Of a stretch of DNA of 20,362 nt, positions 7,651 to 19,454 are shown piece by piece. The notes beneath the pieces were generated by a model that was not told where the DNA came from, made no database searches, and saw only the letters and a list, made by a program, of their open reading frames with translations. Each line of letters begins with the position of its first letter. Within the stretch, counting starts at the first letter, position 1. A program made the position numbers and the translations under genes. The DNA is from Symbiodinium natans (Eukaryota > Sar > Dinophyceae > Suessiales > Symbiodiniaceae): NCBI GenBank assembly GCA_905221605.1, contig CAJNDS010001388.1:1-20362 (forward strand). The letters run 5' to 3'.

Positions 7651-10338
7651 GTCGAAAGGACCTTCTAACCTTGAAACCATAGCCATGATTTGACCGAAAA
7701 GACCTTAAAACTTGAATCCATGATTTGGTCGACAAGACCTTCTAAACTTGAAACCATGATTTGGTCGAAAAGGCCTTAAAACTTGATACCATGATTTGGT
7801 CGAAAAGACCTTCTCAACTTGAAAACATGATTTGGTCGAAAAGACCTTCTAAACTTGAAACCATGATTTGGTCGAAAAGACCTTAAAACTTGAAGCCATG
7901 ATTTTGTCGAAAAGGCCTTCTAGACTTGACACCATGATTTCGTCGAAAAGGCCTTCTCAACTTGAAACCATGATTTGGTCGAAAAGGCCTTCTAAACTTG
8001 AAGTCATGATTTGGCCGAAAAGGCCTTTCAAGCTTGAAGCCATGATTTGATCGAAAAGGACTTCTCAACTTGAAGCCATGACTTGGTCGAAAAATCCTTA
8101 AAACTTGAAACCATATTTGGTCGAAACGACCTTCTAAACTTGAAATATCGACCAAGATTTGTTCGAAAAGGCCTTCTAAACTTGACTTCATGATTTGGTC
8201 GATAACGTCTTCTAAACTTGAAACCATGATTTGGTCGAAAAGGCCTTCTCAACTTGAAACCATGATTTGGTCGAAAAGACCTTCTCAACTTGAAACCATG
8301 GCTTGGTCGAAAAGACCTTCTCAACTTGAAACCATGACTTGATCGAAAAGACCTTCTAAATTTGAAACCATGATTCAATCGAAAAAACCTTCTAAATTGG
8401 AAACCATGATTTGGTCGAAAAGACCTTCTAAACTTAAAACCATGATTCAATCGAAAAAACCTTCTAAATTGGAAACCATGATTTGGTCAAACAGGCCTTC
8501 TAAACTTGAAGCCAGGAATTGATCAAACAGACCTTCCAAACTTGAAACCATGATTTGCTCGAAAAGGCCGTCTCAACTTGAAATATGATTTGGTCGAAAA
8601 GACCTTCTAAACTTGAAATCATGATTTGGTCAAATCAACCTTCTAATCTTGAAACCATGATTTGGTCGAAAAGCCTTTTAAATTTGAAGCCATGATTTGG
8701 TCGAAAAGACCTTCTAAACTTGAAATGTCGACAAGGCCTTCTAAACTTGAAACCATGATTTGGTCGAAAAGGCCTTGAACCTTGAAATCATGATTTCGCC
8801 GAAAGGCCTTCTAAACTTGAAACCATGATTTGGTCGAAAAAACCTTCTAAACTTGAAAATTTCGACCATGATTTGGTCGAAAAAACCTTCTAAACTTGAA
8901 ACCATGGTTTGGTCGAACAGACCTTCTCAACTTGAAACCATGATTTGGTCGAAAAGGCCTTCTAATTGGGAAACCCATGATTTGGTCGAAAAGGCCTTTC
9001 AAATTAGAAATCAAGATTTGATCGAAAAGATCTTCTAAACTTGAAACCATGATTTGATCGAAAGGGCATTCTAAACTTGAAACCATGATTTGACCGAAAA
9101 TTCCTTCTAAACTTGAAAACATGATTTGATCGAAAAGGCCTTCCAAACTTGAAAACATGATTTGGTCGAAAAGGCCTTCCAAACTTGAAACCAAGATTTT
9201 GGTCGAAAAGGCCTTCTAAATTAGAAAACAAGGTTTGATCGAAAAGATCTTCTCAACTTGCAATCATGATTTGTTTGAAAAAGTCTTCTAAATTTGAAAC
9301 CATGATTTGGTCGAAAAGGTCTTCCAAACTTGTAGCCATGATTTGGTCGAAAAAGCCTTCCAATCTTGAAAACATGATTTGGACGAAAAGACCGTCTCAA
9401 CTTGAAACCATGATTTGGTCGAAAAGAACTTCTAAATTTGAAGCCATGATTTGGTCGAACAAACCTTCTAATCTTGAAACCATGATTTGGTCGATTCAAT
9501 CTTCTAAACTTGAAACCATGATTTGGTCGAAACGACCTTCTAAACTTGAAGACATGATTTGGTCGAAAAGACCTCAAAACTTGAAGCCATGATTTGGTCG
9601 AAAAGGCCTTCTAATCTTGAAATCATGATTTGGTCGAAAAAGACTTCTAAACTTGAAGCCAGGATTTGGTCGAAAACGCCTTCTAAACTTGAAACCATGA
9701 TTTGGTTTTGAAAACTTGAAACATGATTTGGTCGAAAAGACCTTCTAAATTTGAAGCCATGATTTGGTCGAAAAGACCTTCTAAATTTGAAACCATGACT
9801 TGGTCGAAAAAGCTTCCTCAATTTGAAACCATGATTTGGACAAAAGACCTTCTAAACTTGAAGCCATGATTTTATCGAAAAATTCTTCTAAACTTGAAAT
9901 GTCGACCAAGATTTGATCGAAAAGGCCTTCGAAATTTGAAACCATGATTTGGTCGAGAAGACCTTCCAAACTTGAAATCATGATTTGGTCTTCTAAACTT
10001 GAAACCATGATTTGGTCGAAAAGGCATTTCAAATTTGAAACCATGATTTGATCGAAAAGACCTTCTCAACTTGAAACCATGATTTGGTCGAAAAGACCTT
10101 CTCAACTTGAAACCATGATGTGGTCGAAGAGACCTTCTCAACTTGAAATCATGATTTGGTCGAAAAGACCTTCTAAACTTGAAACCATGACTTGGTCGAA
10201 AAGCCCTTCTAAATTAGAAATGTCGATAATGATTTGGTCGAAAAGGCCTTGAAACTTGAAACCATGCTTTGGTCGACAAGGCCTTCTAAACTTGAAAACA
10301 TGATTTGGTCGAAAAGACCTTCTCAACTTGAAACCATG

Positions 10339-10905
10339 CGTTCTTTCCCCTTCATTCTCTGGAAAGTAGTGTGTTTACGTCGTTCACGCGGTATTCATTC
10401 ATTTGTATTATGAACTTACCGCGTAAACGCCCTAATTATATTATCCTTGCCAAATATTATTAGTATTGGTGCTACCTTTTGGACAAATAATTCTCTCATT
10501 TTGTATCCAGAGAGCCAGATGTTGCGTTCACCTCTTTAAAGGAGTTTTTGATTGGCTTTACTACGTTCATACATTACGTTCATTCGCTTCTCACACTCTC
10601 TGCTTTCTATTCATATATCCCGGGCTCTGATTATATTTGCCCAATTAAGTGAAGAGAATAATGGTATTGTAATTACAAGGAATGAAGCATGAAAGACGCG
10701 TGAATTACAATAATATTATGAACGAAACGGGGGGTTTTGGGATTTTAAAGGGGCCCCATTATTAGTATTAAAATGGACCCTTTATTCATAATACTAAAAG
10801 ACCTTACATTTTTCATTTGAATTTATAAGGAATGAAATGAAGTGTAAAGACACAGGAAATTCAATTAGAAAATTAGGGTTTTTATCACACGGACATAAAA
10901 TAAGA
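10339..10905. repeat. Non-satellite island B1
   Basis: This 567-bp island is homologous to island A1 along its length. It carries a consistent set of differences: an extra T near its start (CCCCTTCATTC), a lost right arm of the CCGGGC stem (GCCCAA), an insertion giving ACGGGGGG near 10729, and changed arms in stem-loop 4. It has the same junctions with the satellite as island A1. The two most regular stem-loops are kept (10386-10424 and 10665-10712). Confidence 0.85.
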
Positions 10906-13023
10906 ATGGTCGACAAGGCCTTGAAAATGCGAAACCATGATTTGATCGAAAAGACCTTCTCAACTTGAAAACATGATTTGGTCGAAAAGACCTTCTCAAC
11001 TTGAAACCATGATTTGGCCGAAAATGGCTTCTAAATTAGAAAATAAGATTTGATCGAAAAGACCTTCTCAATTTGAAATCATGATTTAGTCGAAAAAGCT
11101 TTCTAGACTTGAAATCATGATTTGATCGAAAGGTCTTCTAGACTTGAAAACATGATTTGATCAAAAAAGCCTTCTAGACTTGATACCATGATTTCGTCGA
11201 AAACTTCTAATCTTGAATCCATGATTTGGTCGAAAAAATCTTCTAAATTTGAAGCCATGATTTGGCCGAAAAGGTCTTAAAACTTGAATCCATGATTTGG
11301 TCGACAAGACCTTCTAAACTTGAAACCATGATTTGGACGAAAAGGTCTTAAAACTTGAAACCATGGTTTGGTCGAAAAGACCTTCTCAACTTGAAAATAT
11401 GATTTGGTCGAAAAGACCCTTCTAAGCTTGAAGCATGGTTTGGTCGAAAAGACCTTAAAACTTGAAGCCATGATTTGGTCGAAAAAGGCCTTCTAGACTT
11501 GACACCATGATTTCGTCGAAAAGACCTTCTCAACTTGAAACCATGATTTGGTCGAAAAGGCCTTCTAAACTTGAAGTCATGATTTGGCCGAAAAGGCCTT
11601 TCAAGCTTGAAGCCATGATTTGATCGAAAAGACCTTCTCAACTTGAAGCCATGGTTTGGTCGAAAAGACCTTAAAACTTGAAACCATATTTGATCGAAAT
11701 GACCTTTTAAATTGAAAAATCTCGACCAAGATTTGGTCGAAAAGACCTTCTCAACTTGAAACCATGATTTGGTCAAACCAACCTTCTAATCTTGAAACCA
11801 TGATTTGGTCGAAAAGTCTTTTAAATTTGAAGCCATGATTTGGCGAAAAGACCTTCTAAACTTGAAATATCGACAAGGCCTTCTAAACTTGAAACCATGA
11901 TTTGGTCGAAAAGGCCTTAAACCTTGAAATCATGATTTGGTCGAAAGGCCTTCTAAACTTGAAACCATGATTTGGTCAAAAAAACCCTTCTAAACTTGAA
12001 AATTTCGACCATGATTTGGTCGAAAAGACCTTCTAAATTTGAATTCATGAATTGGTCGATCAGATCTTCTCAACTTGAAACCATGATTTGGTCGAAAAGA
12101 CCTTCTAATTTGGAATTCATGATTTGAAAAGGCCTTTCAAATCAGAAATCAAGATTTGATCGAAAAGATCTTCTAAACTTGAAACCATGATTTGATCGAA
12201 AAGACATTCTTAACTTGAAACCATGATTTGACCGAAAATTCCTTCTAAACTTGAAAACATGATTTGATCGAAAAGGCCTTCCAAACTTGAAACCATGATT
12301 TGGTCGAAAAGGCCTTCCAAATTTGAAACCATGATTTTGGTCGAAAAGACCTTCTAAATTAGAAAACAAGGATTGATCGAAAAGATCTTCTCAACTTACA
12401 ATCATGATTTGTTTGAAAAAGTCTTCTAAATTTGAAACCATGATTTGGTCCAAAAGGCCTTCCAAACTTGTAGCCATGATTTGATCGGAAAAGCCTTCCA
12501 ATTTTGAAAATATGATTTGGATGAAAAGACCATCTCAACTTGAAACCATGATTTGGTCGAAAAGAACTTCTAAATTTGAAGCCATGATTTGGTCGAACCA
12601 ACCTTCTAATCTTGAAACCATGATTTGGTCGATTCAACCTTCTAAACTTGAAATCATGATTTGAACGAAACGACCTTCTAAACTTGAAGACATGATTTGG
12701 TCGAAAAGACCTTAAAATTTGAAGCCATGATTTGGTCGAAAAGACCTTCTAATCTTGAAATCATGATTTGGTCGAAAAAGTCTTCTAAATTTGAAACCCA
12801 TGATTTGGTCGAAAAGACCTTCTAAGCTTGAAATCATGATTTGGTCGAAAAGGCCTTCCAATTTTGAAAGCATGATTTGGTCGAAAAGACCTTAAAATTT
12901 GAAATCAAGATTTGGTCGAAACGACCTTGTAAATTTGAAACGTCGACCAAGATTTGGTCGAAAAGGCCTTCTAAACTTGAAACCATGATTTGGTCGAAAA
13001 GACCTTCTCAACTTGAAACCATG
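10906..13023 (+). repeat. Family II 36-bp satellite, array 3 (~59 monomers)
   Basis: This shorter array sits between islands B1 and A2. Segments of it are collinear with array 2: about 11100-11700 with 7580-8160, and 12142-12637 with 9004-9500 (offset 3138). The half-unit behind island B is thus a shorter relative of the half-unit behind island A. The last ~245 bp before island A2 repeat the flank of island A1. Confidence 0.93.
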
Positions 13024-13585
13024 CGTTCTTTCCCCTCATTCTCTGGAAAGTAGTGTGTTTACGTCGTTCACGCGGTATTCATTCATTTGTATTATAAACT
13101 TACCGCGTAAACGCCCTAATTATAATATCCTTGCCAAATATTATTAGTATTCGTGCTACCTTTTGGACAAATAATTCTCTCATTTTGTATCCAGAGAGCC
13201 AGATGTTGCGTTCGCCTCTTTAAAGGAGTTTTTGATTGGTTTTACTACGTTCATACATTACGTTCATTCGCTTCTCTCACTCTCTTCTTTCTATTAATAT
13301 ATCCCGGGCTCTTATTATATTTGCCCGGTTAAGTGAAGAGAATAGTAGTATTGTAATTATAAGGAATGAAGCATGAAAGACGCGTGAATTACAATAATAT
13401 TATGAACGAAAGTGATTTTGGGGTTTTAAAGGGGCCCCATTATTAGTATTGAAATGGACCCTTTATTCATAATAATAAAAGACCTTACAATTTTCAATTG
13501 AATTTATAAGGAATGAAATGAAGTGTAAAGACGCATGAAATTCAATTAGAAAATTGAGTTTTTATCACGCGGATATAAAATAAGA
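13024..13585. repeat. Non-satellite island A2
   Basis: This 562-bp island has the same length as A1 and nearly the same sequence. Differences I notice include CAAATATTATT for CAAATACTATT (which weakens the small palindrome), GTATTGAAATGG for GTATTAAAATGG, and CACGCGGATAT for CACACGGACAT. All the stem-loops of A1 are present, shifted by 8548 bp. Confidence 0.88.
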
Positions 13586-16500
13586 ATGGTCGACAAGGCC
13601 TTCTAAATACGAAACCATGATTTGATCGAAAAGACCTTCTCAACTTGAAACCATGATTTGGTCGAAAAGACCTTCTCAACTTGAAACCATGATTTGGTCG
13701 AAAAGATCTTCTCAACTTGAAATCATGATTTGGTCGAAAAAGCCTTCTAAATTTGAAACCATGATTGGGTCAAAAAGGTCTTCAAAATTTGAAACCATGA
13801 TTTGGTCGAAAAGGCTTTCTAGATTTGAATTCATGATTTCATCGAAAGGCCTTCTAGACTTGAAAACATGATTTGATCAAAAAGGCCTTCTAGACTTGAC
13901 ACCATGATTTCATCGAAAAGGTCTTCTAAACTTGAAACCATGATTTGGTCGAAAAGACCTTCTAAATTTGAAGCCATGATTTGGTCGAAAAGGCCTTCTA
14001 AACTTGAAGCCATGATTTGGCCGAAAAGGCCTTTCAAACTTGAAGCCATGATTTGGCCGAAAAGGTCTTCTCAACTTGAAACCGTGATTTGGTCGAAAAG
14101 ACCTTCTAAATTTGAAACCATGATTTGGTCGAAAAGGCCTTCTAAACTTGAAACCATGATTTATTCGAAAAGGCCTTCTAAATTTGAAACCATGATTTGG
14201 TCGAAAAGACCTTCTAAATTTGAAACCATGACTTGGTCGACAAGGTCCTCTAAACTTGAAATCATGATTTCGTCGAAAAGACCTTCTAGTTTTGAAAACA
14301 TGATTTGGTCGAAAAGCCTTCTAAATTTGAAACCATGATTTGGTCGAAAAAAACCTTCCAAACTTGAAACAATGATTTGACCGAAAAGGCCTTCTAGACT
14401 TGAAACCATGATTTGGTCGAAACACCTTCTCAACTTGAAACCATAATTTGGTCGAAAAGACCTTCTCAACTTGAAAACATGATTTGGTCGAACCAACCTT
14501 CTAATCTTGAAAGCATGATTTGGTCGAAATAGCCTTCTAAACTTGAAATCATGATTTGGTCGAAACGACCTTTTAAACTTGAAGCCATGATTTGGTCGAA
14601 AAAGCCTTCTAAACTTGAAACCATGATTTGGTCGAAAAGACCTTCTAATCTTGAAATCATGATTTGGTCGAAAAGGCCTTCTAAACTTGAAACCATGATT
14701 TGGCCGAAAAGGCCTTAAAACTTGAATCCATGATTTGGTCGACAAGACCTTCTAAACTTGAAACCATGATTTGGTCGAAAAAGCTTTACAAACTTGAAAC
14801 ATGATTTGGTCGAAAAGAGCTTCTAAACTTGAATTCATGATTTGGTCGAAAAGGCCTTCTAAACTTGAAATCATGATTTGGTCGAAAAGGCCTTCTAGAC
14901 TTGACACCATGATTTGGTCGAAAAGACCTTCTCAACTTGAAACCATGATTTGGTCGAAATGCCTTCTAAACTTGAAGCCATGATTTAGTCGAAAAGGCCT
15001 TTCAAACATGAAGCCATGATTTGGTCGAAAAGGCCTTCTAAACTTGAAACCATGATTTGGTCGAAAAGATCTTAAAATTTGAAATCAAGATTTGGTCGAA
15101 ACGACCTTGTAAAATTGAAACGTCGACCAAGATTTGGTCGAAAAGGCCTTCTAAACTTGAAATCATGGCTTGGTCGAAAAGACCTTCTCAACTTGAAAGA
15201 TCTTCTAATCTTGAAACCATGATTTGGTCGAAAAGGCCTTAAGACTTGAAATCATGATCTGGTCGAAAAGACCTTCTCAATTTGAAATCATGATTGGGTC
15301 GAAAAAGCCTTCTAAACTTGAATTCATGATTTGGTCGAAAAGGACCTTCTAAACTTGAAACCATGACTTGGTCGAACAGTCCTTCTACATTAGAAATGTC
15401 GATCATGATTTGGCCGACAAGGCCTTCTAAACTTGAATCCATAATTTGATCGAAAAGACCTTCTCAACTTGAAACCAGGATTTGATCAAACAGACCTTCC
15501 AAACTTGAAACCATGATTTGGTCGAAAAGGCCGTCTCAACTTGAAATATGATTTGGTGGAAAAGACCTTCTAAATTTGAAACCATGATTTGGTCGAACCA
15601 ATCTTCTAATATTGAAACCATGATTTGGTCGAAAAAGCCTTCTCAATTTGAAACCATGATTTGGTCGAAAAGACCTTCTAAACTTGAAATGTCGATAAGG
15701 CCTTCTAAACTTGAAACCATGATTTGGTCGAAAAGACCTTAAATCTTGAAATCATGATTTGGCCGAAAGGCCTTCCAAACTTGAAACCATGATTTGGTCG
15801 AAAAGACCTTCTAATCTTGAAATCATGATTTGGTCGAAAAGGCCTTCTAAACTTGAAACCATGATTTGGCCGAAAAGGCCTTAAAACTTGAATCCATGAT
15901 TTGGTCGACAAGACCTTCTAAACTTGAAACCATGATTTGGTCGAAAAGACCTTCTCAACTTAAAACCATGATTTGGTCGAAAAGATCTTCTCAACTTGAA
16001 ATCATGATTTGGTCGAAAAAGCCTTCTAAATTTGAAACCATGATTGGGTCAAAAAGGTCTTCAAAATTTGAATTCATGATTTGGTCGAAAAGGCTTTCTA
16101 GATTTGAATTCATGATTTGATCGAAAGGCCTTCTAGATTTGAAAATATGATTTGATCAAAAAGGCCTTCTAGACTTGACACCATGATTTCGTCGAAAGGA
16201 CCTTCTAACCTTGAAACCATAGCCATGATTTGACCGAAAAGACCTTAAAACTTGAATCCATGATTTGGTCGACAAGACCTTCTAAACTTGAAACCATTAT
16301 TTGACCGAAAAGGCCTTTCAAACTTGAAACCATGATTTGGTCGAAAAGACCTTCTCAACTTGAAAACATGATTTGGTCGAAAAGACCTTCTAAACTTGAA
16401 ACCATGATTTGGTCGAAAAGACCTTAAAACTTGAAGCCATGATTTTGTCGAAAAGGCCTTCTAGACTTGACACCATGATTTCGTCGAAAAGGCCTTCTCA

Positions 16501-18878
16501 ACTTGAAACCATGATTTGGTCGAAAAGGCCTTCTAAACTTGAAGTCATGATTTGGCCGAAAAGGCCTTTCAAGCTTGAAGCCATGATTTGATCGAAAAGG
16601 ACTTCTCAACTTGAAGCCATGACTTGGTCGAAAAATCCTTAAAACTTGAAACCATATTTGGTCGAAACGACCTTCTAAACTTGAAATGTCGACTAAGATT
16701 TGGTCGAAAAGGCCTTCTAAATTTGACTTCATGATTTGAACGATAACGTCTTCTAAACTTGAAACCATGATTTGGTCGAAAAGGCCTTCTCAACTTGAAA
16801 CCATGATTTGGTCGAAAAGACCTTCTCAACTTGAAACCATGGCTTGGTCGAAAAGACCTTCTCAACTTGAAACCATGACTTGATCGAGAAGACCTTCTAA
16901 ATTTGAAACCATGATTCAATCGAAAAAACCTTCTAAATTGGAAACCATGATTTGGTCGAAAAGACCTTCTAAACTTAAAACCATGATTCAATCGAAAAAA
17001 CCTTCTAAATTGGAAACCATGATTTGGTCAAACAGGCCTTCTAAACTTGAAGCCAGGAATTGATCAAACAGACCTTCCAAACTTGAAACCATGATTTGCT
17101 CGAAAAGGCCGTCTCAACTTTAAATATGATTTGGTCGAAAAGACCCTCTAAACTTGAAATCATGATTTGGTCAAATCAACCTTCTAATCTTGAAACCATG
17201 ATTTGGTCGAAAAGGTTTTCTAGACTTGACACCATGATTTGGTCGAAAAGACCTTCTAAACTTGAAATGTCGACAAGGCCTTCTAAACTTGAAACCATGA
17301 TTTGGTCGAAAAGGCCTTGAACCTTGAAATCATGATTTCGCCGAAAGGCCTTCTAAACTTGAAACCATGATTTGGTCGAAAAAACCTTCTAAACTTGAAA
17401 ATTTCGACCATGATTTGGTCGAAAAAAACTTCTAAACTTGAAACCATGGATTGGTCGAACAGACCTTCTCAACTTGAAACCATGATTTGGTCGAAAAGGC
17501 CTTCTAATTGGGAATTCATGATTTGGTCGAAAAGGCCTTTCAATTAGAAATCAAGATTTGGTCGAGAAGATCTTCTAAATTTGAAACCATGATTTGATCG
17601 AAAGGGCATTCTAAACTTGAAACCATGATTTGACCGAAAATTCCTTCTAAACTTGAAAACATGATTTGATCGAAAAGGCCTTCCAAACTTGAAACCATGA
17701 TTTGGTCGAAAAGGCCTTCCAAATTTGAAACCAAGATTTTGGTCGAAAAGACCTTCTAAATTAGAAAACAAGGTTTGATCGAAAAGATCTTCTCAACTTG
17801 CAATCATGATTTGTTTGAAAAAGTCTTCTAAATTTGAAACCATGATTTGGTCGAAAAGGTCTTCCAAACTTGTAGCCATGATTTGGTCGAAAAAGCCTTC
17901 CAATCTTGAAAACATGATTTGGACGAAAAGACCGTCTCAACTTGAAACCATGATTTGGCCGAAAAGAACTTCTAAATTTGAAGCCATGATTTGGTCGAAC
18001 AAACCTTCTAATCTTGAAACCATGATTTGGTCGATTCAATCTTCTAAATTTGAAACCATGATTTGGTCGAAACGACCTTCTAAACTTGAAGACATGATTT
18101 GGTCGAAAAGACCTCAAAACTTGAAGCCATGATTTGGTCGAAAAGACCTTCTAATCTTGAAATCATGATTTGGTCGAAAAAGACTTCTAAACTTGAAGCC
18201 AGGATTTGGTCGAAAACACCTTCTAAACTTGAAACCATGATTTGGTTTTGAAAACTTGAAACATGATTTGGTCGAAAAGACCTTCTAAATTTGAAGCCAT
18301 GATTTGGTCGAAAAAACCTTCTAAATTTGAAACCATGATTTGGTCGAAAAAGCTTCCTCAATTTGAAACCATGATTTGGACAAAAGATCTTCTAAACTTG
18401 AAGCCATGATTTTATCGAAAAATTCTTCTAAACTTGAAATGTCGACCAAGATTTGATCGAAAAGACCTTCGAAATTTGAAACCATGATTTGGTCGAGAAG
18501 ACCTTCCAAACTTGAAATCATGATTTGGTCTTCTAAACTTGAAACCATGATTTGGTCGAAAAGGCATTTCAAATTTGAAACCATGATTTGATCGAAAAGA
18601 CCTTCTCAATTTGAAACCATGATTTGGTCGAAAAGACCTTCTCAACTTGAAACCATGATGTGGTCGAAGAGACCTTCTCAACTTGAAATCATGATTTGGT
18701 CGAAAAGACCTTCTAATTTTGAAACCATGACTTGGTCGAAAAGCCCTTCTAAATTAGAAATGTCGATAATGATTTGGTCGAAAAGGCCTTGAAACTTGAA
18801 ACCATGCTTTGGTCGACAAGGCCTTCTAAACTTGAAAACATGATTTGGTCGAAAAGACCTTCTCAATTTGAAACCATG
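13586..18878 (+). repeat. Family II 36-bp satellite, array 4 (~147 monomers)
   Basis: This is the counterpart of array 2, collinear with it except for a substituted patch at about 15777-15947. That patch matches 14611-14781 of the same array rather than the expected position in copy 1. Repeat-derived frames, such as the 194-residue reverse frame at 14161-14745, closely mirror those of array 2. Confidence 0.95.
15777..15947 (+). repeat. 171-bp patch copied from 14611-14781
   Basis: The two stretches are identical by eye over 171 bp at an offset of 1166, including the rare run GGCCTTAAAACTTGAATCC. In copy 1 the corresponding place (about 7229-7392) has different monomers (AAACCCTTCTAAGC and GAAAATGTCGACC). 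The copy 1 equivalent of the donor has ATTTAGTCG at 6115-6123 where both copy 2 stretches have ATTTGGTCG, so the donor was most likely within copy 2. Confidence 0.82.
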
Positions 18879-19454
18879 CGTTCTTTCCCCTTCATTCTCT
18901 GGAAAGTAGTGTGTTTACGTCGTTCACGCGGTATTCATTCATTTGTATGATGAACTTACCGCGTAAACGCCCTAATTATATTATCCTTGCCAAATATTAT
19001 TAGTATTGGTGCTACCTTTTGGACAAATAATTCTCTCATTTTGTATCCAGAGAGCCAGATGAGCCAGATGTTGCGTTCGCCTCTTTAAAGGAGTTTTTGA
19101 TTGGTTTTACTACGTTCATACATTACGTTCATTCGCTTCTCACACTCTCTGCTTTCTATTCATATATCCCGGGCTCTGATTATATTTGCCCAATTAAGTG
19201 AAGAGAATAATGGTATTGTAATTACAAGGAATGAAGCATGAAAGACGCGTGAATTACAATAATATTATGAACGAAACGGGGGGTTTTGGGATTTTAAAGA
19301 GGCCCCATTATTAGTATTAAAATGGACCCTTTATTCATAATACTAAAAGACCTTACATTTTTCATTTGAATTTATAAGGAATGAAATGAAGTGTAAAGAC
19401 ACAGGAAATTCAATTATAAAATTAGGGCTTTTATCATACGGACATAAAATAAGA
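18879..19454. repeat. Non-satellite island B2
   Basis: This 576-bp island is nearly identical to island B1. It has a 9-bp tandem duplication (GAGCCAGAT twice, about 19052-19069) that accounts for its extra length, and AAAGAGGCCCC in place of the GGGGCCCC palindrome. It retains stem-loop 1 (18926-18964) and stem-loop 3 (19214-19261). Confidence 0.88.

Larger units (their letters stand above)
5038..10338 (+). repeat. Family II 36-bp satellite, array 2 (~147 monomers)
   Basis: This is a continuous 36-bp array between islands A1 and B1. Variant monomers are scattered through it. Some are shortened, for example those running ...GAAATGTCGACAAGG near 7141 and 8725. Others carry CGACCAAGATTTGGTCG, a small inverted repeat (about 6576 and 8149). 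Near 8368-8480 two monomers with ATGATTCAATCG form a 72-bp duplication. The array contains a 301-bp internal duplication (5063-5363 and 7350-7650) and a 112-bp block shared with the flank of island A1. All reading frames here are repeat by-products. Confidence 0.95.
4230..12777 (+). repeat. Higher-order repeat, complete copy 1 (~8.55 kb)
   Basis: Landmarks in this span recur 8548 bp downstream in the first part (island A start 4476 and 13024; hairpin 4801 and 13349). In the later part the shift is 8540-8541 bp (island B start 10339 and 18879). The unit is: end of an array, island A, ~5.3 kb array (about 147 monomers), island B, ~2.1 kb array (about 59 monomers). The offset drops by 7-8 bp between about 7240 and 7870, where copy 2 carries a substituted patch. 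Confidence 0.9.

Noticed and set aside
14161-14745. Long reverse frame (194 residues) with a basic 12-residue repeat, and its twin at 5613-6197
   Set aside because: It lies wholly in the 36-bp satellite, switches between the two open reverse frames where monomers have indels, and overlaps open frames on the other strand. There is no non-repeat domain. It is a by-product of a stop-free 12-codon period.
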